Assembly: GCA_947258405.1 (NCBI GenBank)
Contig: CAMYIE010000021.1
Span: 1 to 41,647, forward strand
Length of the DNA stretch: 41,647 bases
Direction: 5' to 3'
From: an uncultured Eudoraea sp.
Lineage (GTDB): Bacteria > Bacteroidota > Bacteroidia > Flavobacteriales > Flavobacteriaceae
Shown here piece by piece: positions 25,912-35,185 of the stretch; position 1 is the first letter of the stretch, and each line of letters starts with the position of its first letter. The translations under genes were made by a program, and so were the position numbers. The notes beneath the pieces are model-generated. The model saw nothing but the letters and a program-made list of their open reading frames with translations. It was not told where the DNA came from and did no database searches.

Positions 25912-28077
25912 ATGAAAAGATTGCAAGCACTTTATGAGCTGATCAATACCAGGCTTGAAGCTTATGTCAGGGTTTCAGGCGACACTCGGGACACAGCTGT
26001 ACAAAAGCAAATCTGGTGGCTGCTGGGGATAGTATCGGTACCGGTCCTCCTTGGCAGCATTATCCTTATGTGGACCAAACTCGGCAGTCCTGTTTTTTAC
26101 TCCAATATCCTGTTTCTGTTGTGTCTGCTCATTCCGATATTTGTCTTCCATTTCCATCGGACAAATATCGCCGGTTTTGCCCTTTTTACACAAATTTCCA
26201 TCGTAATACTGACTTCCGTCAAGGTATACCTGATGGGCGGGATGATGAACGCAGTAACCCCTGTATTTGTGGGGTTTATAGGGCCGGTATACGCTCTGAT
26301 CCTGCCCGATAGGAAAAGGGCATTGCTCATCTTCGTGTCGTACATACTTTTGATGATCCTGGCCACTTTAATGAACCCGGTCGGTGAAGAACCCTACCTT
26401 TTCTACAAATACTTTCTGGGGTTCCTGATTGGCACTAACACCATTTTCTTTACCCTATACTATTTCATCGATCAATGGAAGCAGGCCAATGTGGCGGAAA
26501 ACAACCGGATCAAAGCCCTTGATGACCTCAAGACCCGGTTTTACACCCATATCGCTCATGAATTCAGAACTCCATTAAGTATTATTAGTGGAATGGCCGA
26601 CCAGATGAAATCGGACCCGGACCGTTGGCTTATGTCGGGTCATGAAATGATCAAACGCAATAGCCAGAACCTTATTTCGCTCACCAACAGGTTACTGGAC
26701 CTCTCCAAACTTGAAGACCGGTCTATGCCTCTCCATCTTGTGCATGAGGACATGGTACTCTACATGCGCTATTTGGTTGAATCTTTCCATTCCATGGCCG
26801 ATCTTAACGAAATCGAACTAAGCTTCTCTTCGAACCCGGAAGAGATCTATATGGATATGGATCCTGACAAAATAAGGGATATACTATCCAACCTTATATC
26901 CAATGCCATTAAATTTACACCAAAGAACGGATCAGTTGTTGTTAGTCTTAGTCTTATGGAAAAAGAATCCGCACCGTTCATCCGCTTGCGGGTTGCCGAT
27001 ACTGGGGTTGGGATCCCAGCGAGCGAGCAGGACATGGTTTTCAATCGCTACTTTCAGGCAAGGAACCATCTCGAGAACCATACAGAGGGAACGGGGCTTG
27101 GACTGGCATTGACACGGGAACTGGTCCGGTTGATGGGAGGCAACATCTCGATGATCAGCACGCTTGGTAAAGGATCTGTTTTTAAGGTTGACCTTCCTAT
27201 AACCAGGCAGGTCCAGTCTGTTTCCTTACCCCCTATCGGAAAATCAGAAAACACCCATACTCAGTTAGCATTTGGAAAGCCCTCCCAAAACGAGAATAGC
27301 CACAATGTTGCGCGTCCCCTGAAACTTTTATTGGTTGATGATAACAGCGATGTGATCCGCTATTTGCGTTCCCTATTAGAGGAAGATTATTCGATTGATA
27401 CGGCCACCAACGGGGCCAAGGGCTTCCAAAAAGCGCTTATATCGATCCCCGACCTGATCATCAGCGATGTAATGATGCCGGGCGTTGATGGTCTTGAATT
27501 TAGCAGGAAATTAAAGGCAGACATGCGCACCAGCCATATCCCTATAGTGTTACTTACTGCACGGTCTGACTTTGATTCAAGGATAGAGGGACTAAGCTCA
27601 GGTGCCGATGCATATCTTTCAAAACCTTTTAACAAGAGGGAATTATTTGTCAGGATAGATAAACTGATCGCCTTGCGAAAAGGATTGCAGCGCCGTTATG
27701 TGGCCCTTGCCGACAGGAAGTTAGGCCGTGAAAAAACACTCAGTGGGGTCTACCAACGCGAAGATGCTTTTATGCACAAAGTAAGAGAACTGCTCGAGGC
27801 ACATCTGGGTGATGAGGAATTTGGGATCACGCAACTCTGCGATGCCCTGGCCATGAGTCGTTCTCAACTATACCGAAAATTTTCGGCGCTTTCAGATATG
27901 ACAGTCAACCAGTTCATCATCGCCCTGCGCATTGAAAAAGCCCGACAATTACTGGCCAATACAGATTTGAATGTCTCCGAGGTAGCTTATGATACCGGGT
28001 TTAAACATCCGGCGCATTTTAGCCGGGCCTTTGCGGAACGTTTCGGTTATCCCCCCAGTAAGGAAAAAGTAGGTTAG
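25912..28077 (+). CDS. Membrane hybrid histidine kinase / response regulator / AraC regulator
   Basis: A 721-residue one-protein two-component system. Six or so membrane helices lie in residues 35-185. The kinase follows: HisKA with phospho-acceptor His216 (YTHIAHEFRTPLSII), an ATPase domain with NLISNAIKFTPKNG (N-box), DTGVGIP and GTGLGLAL. A receiver domain covers about 470-590 with phospho-acceptor Asp519 (LIISDVMMPGVDG) and Lys571 (LSKPF). An AraC DNA-binding domain ends the protein (about 625-719, AMSRSQLYRKFSALSDMTVN and VAYDTGFKHPAHFSRAFAER). Known HTCS proteins carry a large periplasmic sensor; here only membrane helices sense. The esterase gene begins 178 bases downstream and is the likeliest target by position. 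Confidence 0.92.
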   Translation: MKRLQALYELINTRLEAYVRVSGDTRDTAVQKQIWWLLGIVSVPVLLGSIILMWTKLGSPVFYSNILFLLCLLIPIFVFHFHRTNIAGFALFTQISIVILTSVKVYLMGGMMNAVTPVFVGFIGPVYALILPDRKRALLIFVSYILLMILATLMNPVGEEPYLFYKYFLGFLIGTNTIFFTLYYFIDQWKQANVAENNRIKALDDLKTRFYTHIAHEFRTPLSIISGMADQMKSDPDRWLMSGHEMIKRNSQNLISLTNRLLDLSKLEDRSMPLHLVHEDMVLYMRYLVESFHSMADLNEIELSFSSNPEEIYMDMDPDKIRDILSNLISNAIKFTPKNGSVVVSLSLMEKESAPFIRLRVADTGVGIPASEQDMVFNRYFQARNHLENHTEGTGLGLALTRELVRLMGGNISMISTLGKGSVFKVDLPITRQVQSVSLPPIGKSENTHTQLAFGKPSQNENSHNVARPLKLLLVDDNSDVIRYLRSLLEEDYSIDTATNGAKGFQKALISIPDLIISDVMMPGVDGLEFSRKLKADMRTSHIPIVLLTARSDFDSRIEGLSSGADAYLSKPFNKRELFVRIDKLIALRKGLQRRYVALADRKLGREKTLSGVYQREDAFMHKVRELLEAHLGDEEFGITQLCDALAMSRSQLYRKFSALSDMTVNQFIIALRIEKARQLLANTDLNVSEVAYDTGFKHPAHFSRAFAERFGYPPSKEKVG

Positions 28078-28255
28078 ACCAGCAGACATCTTTGCTGGGA
28101 CGTAGCGTTATGTTTTTGGCACGCAGCGGCATCACACTTTGTAATATCCGTCTTACCTTATCCATAGAAAAGTTAGCGGTATTTAAGCTCCTGCTATTCA
28201 ATCGGTGGGTAGCATCAGTACCCATCATATATGTTTAACCTAAAAATCGTTTACT

Positions 28256-29410
28256 ATGAAATCAATCAGATTTGCTTCTGTTATGCTCGCGCTGCTCATG
28301 GCATCGTGGAGTTGTGAAAGGGATGAAACAGATACCTTGTACGACTCATCCCTGACTGCGGTAGAGGGTAAAACAACCCTCCATAAAAGTAAGCTGCAGA
28401 ACCGCGCTTTTATCAGCGAAGCCCTTACCGATAATTTTTTCGGCAACCATTTTGTACGTAAGATGCAGGTTTATACCCCTCCCGGTTACAAGAAAAACGG
28501 GGGTCGTTCCTATCCGGTGGTCTACCTCCTGCATGGTCTTCCCTTTTCAGAAAAAACCTATATCGACAAGGACACCTGGGATCCCTGGGTACGGCCTGGT
28601 GAATTGTGGCCTTTCCAGGAATATCCCGATTTCCCTGCTGAGGGGTTCAGGCAATGGGTAGATAATCTAATTGCAGATGGAAAGATAGAACCTATGATAA
28701 TCGTGATGCCAAATGCGAATAGCGAAGCGGGTTATGGCTTTAGCTTTTACACCAACTCCGAATTAAATGGAGGCTTTGAGGACTTTATTGTCGAAGACCT
28801 TGTGGCTTATATGGACACCCATTACAATACCATTGCGGATCCATCCGGGCGTGCCGTGATAGGTCATTCACAGGGGGGATATGCCGCATTTAAATTCGGG
28901 CTTTTACATCCTGAAGTATTTGGCTCCGTAGCTAGCCATAGCGGACTGCTGTTGCTCGATGCCCTATTTGCAGCAGGACCCCAGATCCTGGCGGAGAACC
29001 CCAATGGATTTATGGGCCCAGATCCTCAGAAATTCCTAACTAGCGCGGCTTATGCCATGAGTGCGGCCTGGTCCCCCAATCTCAATAATCCGCCATTTTA
29101 TGTAGACCTTCCCCTTGATTACGATTCAGGGCAACCTGTTCCGGAAGTAGTCATGAAATGGTATGCCAACGACGTTTTCAATATGCTGGATACCTATATT
29201 GCTAATTTTAAATCTCTGGACGGGATTTACCTGGACCTTGGATTATATGACGAGGTAGGTCTGGGACCCACATATCCATTCCTGATACAGAAGCTCGATG
29301 CTTACGGTGTGGACTATACCTATTATAACTTTGAAGGAGGGCATTTCAACAAGACCTTTGAACGCCTTGCTGTATCACTGGAATTTTGTTCAGATACCAT
29401 GAGCCCATAG
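28256..29410 (+). CDS. Esterase (EstD/feruloyl-esterase type alpha/beta hydrolase), lipoprotein
   Basis: A 384-residue lipoprotein (Cys20 in SWSCERDE, acidic residues next to the Cys as in surface-exported lipoproteins). The catalytic domain is of the putative esterase family: YPVVYLLHGLPFSEKTYIDK holds the oxyanion-side HG, and the nucleophile is Ser205 in GHSQGG. The terminal His is probably in FEGGHFNKTFERL, with the Asp in the segment before it. Family members cleave acyl, acetyl or feruloyl esters, often on polysaccharides. It follows the hybrid regulator on the same strand and is closed by a strong terminator. Confidence 0.87.
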   Translation: MKSIRFASVMLALLMASWSCERDETDTLYDSSLTAVEGKTTLHKSKLQNRAFISEALTDNFFGNHFVRKMQVYTPPGYKKNGGRSYPVVYLLHGLPFSEKTYIDKDTWDPWVRPGELWPFQEYPDFPAEGFRQWVDNLIADGKIEPMIIVMPNANSEAGYGFSFYTNSELNGGFEDFIVEDLVAYMDTHYNTIADPSGRAVIGHSQGGYAAFKFGLLHPEVFGSVASHSGLLLLDALFAAGPQILAENPNGFMGPDPQKFLTSAAYAMSAAWSPNLNNPPFYVDLPLDYDSGQPVPEVVMKWYANDVFNMLDTYIANFKSLDGIYLDLGLYDEVGLGPTYPFLIQKLDAYGVDYTYYNFEGGHFNKTFERLAVSLEFCSDTMSP

Positions 29411-29428
29411 TACGGAAAAATTTAATAG

Positions 29429-29460
29429 AAAACCGTCTTTCTGTGGAGAGGCGGTTTTTT
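29429..29460 (+). terminator. Rho-independent terminator, shared by convergent genes
   Basis: AAAACCGTCT (29429-29438) pairs with AGGCGGTTTT (29449-29458) with one G-U pair, then more T. With A-rich sequence on the left it can also stop the minus-strand oxidoreductase transcript. Confidence 0.7.
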
Positions 29461-29477
29461 ATACCTGCTACCAGCGG

Positions 29478-30806
29478 CTAAAACTCCCGATTAGAACCGG
29501 AGAGGAACTTATTCGCTTCCTCCTCGGCAAAAGCTGCTTTTTTAGCATCCCAATTAAGGGTCCGACCTGGAAACCGCCCAGCTATTGTTCCTAACAGAAT
29601 AGTTTCGGTCAGTCGTGCCGAATACGAAAACGGCGCCGAACAAACCCCGTTGCCCAGACAGGCATCCACAAACTGGTGGTAGTGTTTTTTCCCTTCGCTC
29701 TCATAATCGCGTACTGGTGTGCCCAGCTTAAAGGAGTCGATATCCATTTCGCGGTATTCTCCGTCTACGATCAGCCTGGGGAGTTCCATAAAGTGCGGTA
29801 CTAACAATCGTCCTTTTTCACCTATAAATACTGCTCCCTGTTCGGGCAGTCTTTCCATATTCGGCAGGCCAAAATCTTTGTGCATAGCCGGGGCAGCAGG
29901 GCCGTCGTACCAGACCCATTTTAGTGTATCGGTGGTATATTTTGTGCCTGGAAATTCATAGGTGACCACATTGTTTTCCGGATAGCCAAATCCGTTCGGC
30001 GGGCGGCATTCCGTGGTGATGGTCATAGGTACATCAAGCTCGAGCGCATTATAAGGTGTATCGAAGATATGCACCCCCATATCACCCAGTGTGCCGCAGC
30101 CATAATCCATAAGTTTACGCCAGTTTCCAGGGTGGTAAACTCTTTCTTTATAGGGCCTTTCCACCGCAGTACCCAGCCAGAGATTCCAATCGAGATTTTC
30201 GGGAACCATGTTCTTACCTTCAGGTTCCGGCCCGTCATAACCCCAGTTTTTAGGCGACCAGGCCCTAACCGTATGTACTTTTCCAATGATCCCCGATTGT
30301 ATAAGCAGTGTAGCTAGTTTATAGTCGTAAAAAGAATGTACCTGTATCCCCATTTGTGTGATAAGGTTCTTTTCTTGCGCAACTTTTTTCATCTCCCGTG
30401 CTTCGCTTACATAATGGGTAAGCGGCTTTTGGCAGTACACAGCCTTGTCCATTTTCATCGCCATAAGTGCGGATGGGGCATGTGTGTGGTCTGGGGTCGA
30501 TACGATCACCGCATCGATCTCGTCTTTCAACTCAAGAAGCATCTTCCGGTAGTCGGAATAAGTTTTGGCTCCGGGATGCATATCATGAGCAGCTTTGAGG
30601 TAGTTTGCATCCACATCGCAGAGCGCCACTACTTCTACCTGTGTATGGGAGGAGATGGCTTTAAGGTCTTCGAATCCCATATTTCCTACCCCGATATGGG
30701 CGGTACGCAGGATATTTTGAGATGGATTAGAGTTAGAAATTGAAGGGACAAGCATTAAGCCCAAAGCACCCAGGCTGCTGGCTTTTATAAATTCTCTTTT
30801 TTCCAT
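29478..30806 (-). CDS. Gfo/Idh/MocA-family oxidoreductase, probably exported
   Basis: A 442-residue NAD(P)-dependent oxidoreductase. The N-terminus MEKREFIKASSLGALGLML has the look of a Tat-type signal, with KREF in place of the twin-arginine core, as is frequent in Bacteroidota members. The Rossmann domain shows AHIGVGNMGFEDL, ALCDVDANY and VIVSTPDHTHA; the cofactor-lysine motif appears as YCQKPLTHYVSEA (EKP in the canonical form). CGTLGDMGVHIFDTPY is the conserved active-site segment with the His. Substrates of this subgroup are sugars or inositols; the exact one is unknown. A TATTTTTG box on the minus strand (30858-30851) could be its promoter, but no upstream TTTG box fits. Confidence 0.87.
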   Translation of the reverse strand: MEKREFIKASSLGALGLMLVPSISNSNPSQNILRTAHIGVGNMGFEDLKAISSHTQVEVVALCDVDANYLKAAHDMHPGAKTYSDYRKMLLELKDEIDAVIVSTPDHTHAPSALMAMKMDKAVYCQKPLTHYVSEAREMKKVAQEKNLITQMGIQVHSFYDYKLATLLIQSGIIGKVHTVRAWSPKNWGYDGPEPEGKNMVPENLDWNLWLGTAVERPYKERVYHPGNWRKLMDYGCGTLGDMGVHIFDTPYNALELDVPMTITTECRPPNGFGYPENNVVTYEFPGTKYTTDTLKWVWYDGPAAPAMHKDFGLPNMERLPEQGAVFIGEKGRLLVPHFMELPRLIVDGEYREMDIDSFKLGTPVRDYESEGKKHYHQFVDACLGNGVCSAPFSYSARLTETILLGTIAGRFPGRTLNWDAKKAAFAEEEANKFLSGSNREF

Positions 30807-30935
30807 AATAAGAGTGTCTGGTTTCTGATGATCGGCTAAAGCGTATCTATCAAAAATAGGGAATCTGTAAAGAATTGATTCTATGAGATCAATAGCGACT
30901 ACCTGGCCCTCGCCATTGTCAGAGATAAGCTAAAT

Positions 30936-31853
30936 TCAGTTACTGCGCTCAGTGGCCAGTTCCTCTTTTTTTAGCTGACTGAACTTAGATTTTACCGCTT
31001 CCAGTTTGGAGGGACTGGTAAAGGCCATGGCACGTGCTTCCTTTAAAGATTTGCTTTTAAAGACATCCCGGATCAGGTCTTTCCATTCATGAAAATTCAA
31101 GGTGATGGGATTATACGAATTCACAGGCTTGGTAATGCCATAGTCTGCCTGTTCTGTCTCGGGAACAAAAGTGCCAAACATCCGATCCCAAATAATAAAG
31201 GTAGAACCAAAATTCTTATCGATATACTTCTCATTCCGGCTATGATGCACACGGTGGTGTGATGGAGTGGTAAAGATGTATTCGATTGGCGCCGGAAGCT
31301 TCCTGATATATTCGGTATGGATCCAGAACTGGTATAGTACTTCAATCTGATGGCAGATAAAGAAGATCACCGGATCGAAACCCATCATGGCAACAGGTAT
31401 AAAGAAAATAATTTTGATATGCTGCGTCCATCCCAACCTGAAAGAAACAGACCAGTTATATTTTTCGGAATTATGATGAGTCACATGAGTGGCCCACCAA
31501 AAGCGGTTTATATGGGCAATCCTATGTGCCCAGTAACGGGCAAAATCTATACTAACCAGGCAGAGCACGTACGCCCACCAGGTCTTAGGAATACTCCATG
31601 GTACCATGTTGTAGAAAAATAGGATGAGGCCAAACGTGCCGACTTTCAAAAGGGCAGACAGGCCCACATTCACCAGGCCGATAACGGTGGCGGAGATGGT
31701 GTCCAGACCGTCGTAATAGTCTTTCTTTTTGGCGATGGTGACAATCCATTCCAGCACAACCAGCAGGATCATGGGAATGGCGGCAATTTGAATGATGTTG
31801 TATTCAGAGACCTGCTCTATGAGCATTTCTACACTAATAGGGGACTTTCTCAT
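30936..31853 (-). CDS. Sterol desaturase / fatty acid hydroxylase superfamily protein
   Basis: A 305-residue integral membrane di-iron enzyme. The eight-His pattern is clear: HRIAH (110-114), HVTHH (123-127), His179 in WIHTEYI, and HHRVHH (199-204). Four or so membrane helices lie around 20-40, 58-80, 92-105 and 145-175. Family role: oxygen-dependent hydroxylation or desaturation of lipids such as sterols, carotenoids or fatty acids. The C-terminal 60 residues are soluble and rich in Lys and Glu. A small, apparently broken reading frame ends on its start codon. The substrate cannot be told. Confidence 0.87.
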   Translation of the reverse strand: MRKSPISVEMLIEQVSEYNIIQIAAIPMILLVVLEWIVTIAKKKDYYDGLDTISATVIGLVNVGLSALLKVGTFGLILFFYNMVPWSIPKTWWAYVLCLVSIDFARYWAHRIAHINRFWWATHVTHHNSEKYNWSVSFRLGWTQHIKIIFFIPVAMMGFDPVIFFICHQIEVLYQFWIHTEYIRKLPAPIEYIFTTPSHHRVHHSRNEKYIDKNFGSTFIIWDRMFGTFVPETEQADYGITKPVNSYNPITLNFHEWKDLIRDVFKSKSLKEARAMAFTSPSKLEAVKSKFSQLKKEELATERSN

Positions 31854-32108
31854 AAATGATTCCAGGACATTATATACTCAACTTGTTTTAATAGATCCTT
31901 TAGCAAATTGAGTGTAGCCTGAAATTCCCAAGGTTTCAAGGCTTCAAAATGAGAAAGTAACGCGGCACGAACTTGAGGGTAGTTTTGAATTATAATAATC
32001 AATGGTTGTGTTTAAAATAACTTGAAGTGCCTGCGCCTCTACAGGCGTTAAAGATACTACAAAACTGAAGTTTTCATAAATAAAATTTAATAAGGGCAGT
32101 GCAAGGCC
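31850..32108 (-). pseudogene. Possible frame-broken small gene upstream of the hydroxylase
   Basis: Two overlapping minus-strand frames look protein-like and join poorly. Frame 1 (32108-31944) has no ATG and reads FVVSLTPVEAQALQVILNTT then IDYYNSKLPS before losing sense. Frame 2 (32002-31850, TTG start) reads SHFEALKPWEFQATLNLLKD then LLKQVEYI, and its stop TGA overlaps the hydroxylase ATG. A single frameshift near 31970-32000 would join them into one short helical protein. The rest of the 417-base gap up to 32270 holds the FKBP promoter and nothing else I can see. A chance pair of frames remains possible. Confidence 0.3.
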
Positions 32109-32198
32109 TTATAATCGGGATTGTGGCTGGCAGGAATATGCCCAGGATGTCCCTAAAATCGGGTTGTATTTACCTCAAGCCTTATTTCATATCAAATA

Positions 32199-32230
32199 TT
32201 CGGCTATCCAGCAGAGAATGCCTAGTTTTG
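32199..32230 (+). promoter_or_regulatory. Probable promoter of the FKBP gene
   Basis: TTCG (32199-32202), 20 bases, TAGTTTTG (32223-32230). The second box matches TAnnTTTG exactly and the first differs by one base. It implies a leader of about 34 bases. Confidence 0.5.
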
Positions 32231-32270
32231 CCGTCATTTAATTTGATAATCACATAGATACAACATCAGC

Positions 32271-32699
32271 ATGAGTAAAGTAAAAGCAGATGACACCGTA
32301 CAGGTGCATTACACAGGTAAATTGAAAAATGGTCAGGTATTCGATAGTACAGAAGGCCGGGAGCCTTTAAAAGTGACCCTTGGACAGGGAGGACTTATAC
32401 CCGGTTTCGAAAATGGCCTGATAGATATGGGTATAAACGAAACAAAAACCATCACTATTCTAAAGGAAGAGGCCTATGGCGATGTTCGTGAGGAATTATT
32501 CCAGTCTATCCAGAAGGGAGATATACCAGAATCGATCGCGCCGGAAGTAGGAATGGGCCTGGTAGCCAAGGGCCAGGACGGTTCTGAAACACAACTCCGT
32601 ATTGCGGAAGTGCAGGAAGATCATATCGTGGTTGATGCCAACCATCCGCTGGCCGGACAGGATCTGATCTTCGAACTCCAGGTGGTGGAAATAGGATAA
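32271..32699 (+). CDS. SlyD-type FKBP peptidyl-prolyl cis-trans isomerase
   Basis: A 142-residue FKBP of the SlyD subgroup. The FKBP fold is split by an insert-in-flap domain: VQVHYTGKLKNGQVFDSTEG and LGQGGLIPGFENGLIDMGIN form the isomerase part, then EEAYGDVREELFQSIQKGDI through DANHPLAGQDLIFELQVVEI the flap and closing strand. The Asn-His-Pro-Leu-Ala-Gly segment is diagnostic for SlyD-like proteins. It lacks the His-rich metal tail of E. coli SlyD. There is no signal peptide, so it is a cytoplasmic folding helper. It stands alone between its own promoter and terminator. Confidence 0.92.
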   Translation: MSKVKADDTVQVHYTGKLKNGQVFDSTEGREPLKVTLGQGGLIPGFENGLIDMGINETKTITILKEEAYGDVREELFQSIQKGDIPESIAPEVGMGLVAKGQDGSETQLRIAEVQEDHIVVDANHPLAGQDLIFELQVVEIG

Positions 32700-32731
32700 G
32701 GAATCCATCACATAAAAAATAAATATAAACT

Positions 32732-32762
32732 AACCCATGGTCAATTTGCCATGGGTTTTTCT
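32732..32762 (+). terminator. Rho-independent terminator
   Basis: AACCCATGG (32732-32740) pairs perfectly with CCATGGGTT (32749-32757), followed by a T run. It ends the FKBP transcript. Confidence 0.8.
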
Positions 32763-32839
32763 TTGACAAGAACTCCGCCTGCGGTCGGATAGTAATGTCC
32801 TGTCGTGTTTTTTGTACGCCGGTTATTTTCCGGTTTAAC

Positions 32840-33062
32840 AAAAAAATGCTACTATTAAGTAATAAAAACAACCAACATGGATTATAAAAAATCACTTATC
32901 TATCTCCTGATCAGCCTGTTATTATCTCCTGTTGTGGTCTACATTGTGTTGTTTTCGGCCAAAGCTGCCGGATCTACCTACGACATGACCCATGGGGAAA
33001 CCTTTATTATCTGGCTCTTAATGGCTATCGTCATCAACCTTTCGCTCAAGGAGAAGAAATAG
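32840..33062 (+). repeat. Direct repeat, copy 1 (223 bp)
   Basis: It matches 35242-35464 without any gap at a constant offset of 2402 bases. The copy includes 37 bases of leader plus the whole 61-codon gene. By eye the coding parts differ at about 19 of 186 positions, and the leaders at only a few. Confidence 0.85.
32877..33062 (+). CDS. 61-residue two-helix membrane protein, copy 1
   Basis: The protein starts MDYKKSLIYLLISLLLSPVV and has two hydrophobic helices (about 6-28 and 44-56) linked by a polar loop containing YDMTHGETF. The second copy at 35279 has the same length and differs at about a dozen, mostly conservative, residues. Conserved length and mostly silent or mild substitutions show both copies are selected as protein. 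There is no domain I recognise. It sits 235 bases before the propeller lipoprotein on the same strand. Confidence 0.75.
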   Translation: MDYKKSLIYLLISLLLSPVVVYIVLFSAKAAGSTYDMTHGETFIIWLLMAIVINLSLKEKK

Positions 33063-33100
33063 CAGCTATTTGTGCCCGGCGGCTTATGGTGGATAATGGC

Positions 33101-33119
33101 ACCGCTTCGGAGTGGTTTT
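33101..33119 (+). terminator. Possible terminator
   Basis: ACCGCT (33101-33106), loop TCGG, AGTGGT (33111-33116) with one G-U pair, then TTTAT. The stem is short. Confidence 0.4.
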
Positions 33120-33297
33120 ATCTGCATGGTATTATATCCTTCGCAAAAAAAAATTGTTCATTCGGACATCATACACTTCTCTTCGTCCTTTTACACTATA
33201 AAAAGCGGATTATTTCTTTATATTACATAATGCCCCTTTAGTTCCCTCCACATTATCACTAAATAATTTTTAGACATAGACTAACAAAACACTAATT

Positions 33298-35136
33298 ATG
33301 AAAACAAAAATCAAAGGCAGGGCGAAAACTATTTTTAAGCTGGCCACACTGGCACTATTTGTTATATCCTTTTCCTGCAGTCCAGAGACGGAACTGAACG
33401 CTGAGAACCTGGATGCTAACAATGCCAGGTCCAGGAACAAGAACGACAGGAAATCACAAAATGCTGACTTAAAGACACTGGTCAAAGGAGCCAAGATATC
33501 AACAGCCAATGGTCTGGATGTGGGGCCTGATGGCTATTTGTACGTTGCCAGCGTCGTGGGGGAGGAAATCGTAGTGATGAACAAGAATAACGGGAAGATC
33601 ATCAAAAGCTTCGGACCATCAGACGGTGTATTGGGGCCGGATGATCTCATCTTTAGTCCTGATGGATCGGCCCTGTACTGGACCGATATCCTGGTGGGAC
33701 AGATCGGACGTATGGACATGACCACTGGCGCTGTGATCAAACAATTTGTAGCTCCCGGGGTGAATCCAATCCGGTTCTCCGAAGACGGGCGACTTTTTAC
33801 GGCTCTGGACTTTTTGGGGGATGGCCTGTTTGAACTGGATCCTGACCTCATCGATCCGCCAAGGCATATAATCTCATGTCCTCCTCCTGCCAATTTCGGT
33901 CTGGGCTTTTTCAACTCCTTTGACACACGAATGGAGGGTGATAAACTGATGTTATACGGCCCCCTGTTTGCTTTAAACCTGGTCATCGCAATTGATGTGG
34001 ATGCCATACCTGATAACACAATATTCCCTCCTGATCTCAGTGGGCTGTTCTCAGGTCCTATTCGAATTGTTGCAGGCACCCTTGGTGATTCAGACCTCTT
34101 TAATCCGGCGGCGGCCAAGTTTGGACCGGATGGGCTTTTGTACGTCTTGGATCAGGCCGGGAAACTGTGGAAGGTAAACCCAGACGGATCTGATGACAAG
34201 ACATTGTTCACCACCCTACAGCCGGGATTGGACAATATGACCTTTGATGACGATGGGACCCTGTATATGACGAACAACGATGAAGGTTGGGTAGCAGAGA
34301 TCCTGCCCAGTGGGCAGGCACGATATATCAGCCCAGGGGGTATGATCGCTCCCCAGGGCTTGGCGGTTATGGCCGGGCCTAATAACCAAGATATGCTGTT
34401 TGAAGCGGATCTTTTCAGATTGCGACAATTTAACGGGACCAGCGGAAGGCAGGAAAATACATATAAGGGGTATTTAATCCCCGTGGTACCTGATGTTGGT
34501 ATAGCCTCAATGATCACCCCGATGAACCTTTCCCTAGATGGGGAAGACCTCATCATTACTTCCTGGTTTAGCGGAGGGGTACAGGTTTGGAACCCGGTGA
34601 ATGGTGTTACAGAATACTATCCGGATTTTACTAGTCCTATGGATGCCATTCGGTACAATGGGGATATCATCGTTTCCAATCAGGATGTTATAGAAGGGAT
34701 TGTGGGCTTGTTTTGGGCGAGCTCAGGTGATCCAATAGATCTGGGAGGGGTTTTGGCATTACCCGGAGGTTTGGAGACAGATGGGGAGACCATTTGGGTG
34801 GCCGACTGGTTTACAGGCACGATATGGGAAGTGGTCTTTGACGGAACAACCCCCGAATCTTGGAGTCCTCTGATCGATGGTCTCTCGAACCCTGAAGGAC
34901 TTGCTTTGGACCATACAGGTGGTTTGCTGGTGGTAGAGTGGGGAGCTTCCCGATTATCCCGTGTGGATCTGGCCACAGGTGAACGCTCCACAGTTGTAGA
35001 CGAATTGAAACTGGGTAATCCCGGTGTGGGAGCACCCCCGATGTGGTCTTTTGACGGAGTGGCAGTGGGCCCATCCGGAGATATTTATATTTCAGGAGCC
35101 GGAATAAATGTCATTTACAAAGTTCCACAAAAATAA
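33298..35136 (+). CDS. SMP-30/NHL-type beta-propeller lipoprotein
   Basis: A 612-residue lipoprotein (Cys27 in SFSCSPETE, acidic residues near the Cys). After a polar linker (about 30-60, rich in Asn, Arg, Lys) come repeated propeller blades of the SMP-30/NHL type: NGLDVGPDGYLYVASVVGEE, PDDLIFSPDGSALYWTDILV, AAKFGPDGLLYVLDQAGKLW, NMTFDDDGTLYMTNNDEGWV, NPEGLALDHTGGLLVVEWGA, FDGVAVGPSGDIYISGAG. About ten such units can be counted, so there may be two propellers. No clear lactonase active-site set was found; binding or scaffolding is as likely as catalysis. It is bracketed by the two copies of the 61-residue membrane protein gene. Confidence 0.82.
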   Translation: MKTKIKGRAKTIFKLATLALFVISFSCSPETELNAENLDANNARSRNKNDRKSQNADLKTLVKGAKISTANGLDVGPDGYLYVASVVGEEIVVMNKNNGKIIKSFGPSDGVLGPDDLIFSPDGSALYWTDILVGQIGRMDMTTGAVIKQFVAPGVNPIRFSEDGRLFTALDFLGDGLFELDPDLIDPPRHIISCPPPANFGLGFFNSFDTRMEGDKLMLYGPLFALNLVIAIDVDAIPDNTIFPPDLSGLFSGPIRIVAGTLGDSDLFNPAAAKFGPDGLLYVLDQAGKLWKVNPDGSDDKTLFTTLQPGLDNMTFDDDGTLYMTNNDEGWVAEILPSGQARYISPGGMIAPQGLAVMAGPNNQDMLFEADLFRLRQFNGTSGRQENTYKGYLIPVVPDVGIASMITPMNLSLDGEDLIITSWFSGGVQVWNPVNGVTEYYPDFTSPMDAIRYNGDIIVSNQDVIEGIVGLFWASSGDPIDLGGVLALPGGLETDGETIWVADWFTGTIWEVVFDGTTPESWSPLIDGLSNPEGLALDHTGGLLVVEWGASRLSRVDLATGERSTVVDELKLGNPGVGAPPMWSFDGVAVGPSGDIYISGAGINVIYKVPQK

Positions 35137-35185
35137 GGTGCGCTAGAGGTATTAAACAGATACCGCAAAATGGTACAGAAAATAG

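Noticed and set aside
30336-30743. 135-codon plus-strand frame inside the Gfo/Idh/MocA gene
   Set aside because: Antisense shadow of a gene with intact Rossmann and active-site motifs.
33534-34118. 194-codon minus-strand frame inside the propeller lipoprotein gene
   Set aside because: It lies entirely antisense to a gene with clear lipoprotein signal and propeller repeats; its product is Ser/Pro/Arg-rich as expected from an antisense frame.
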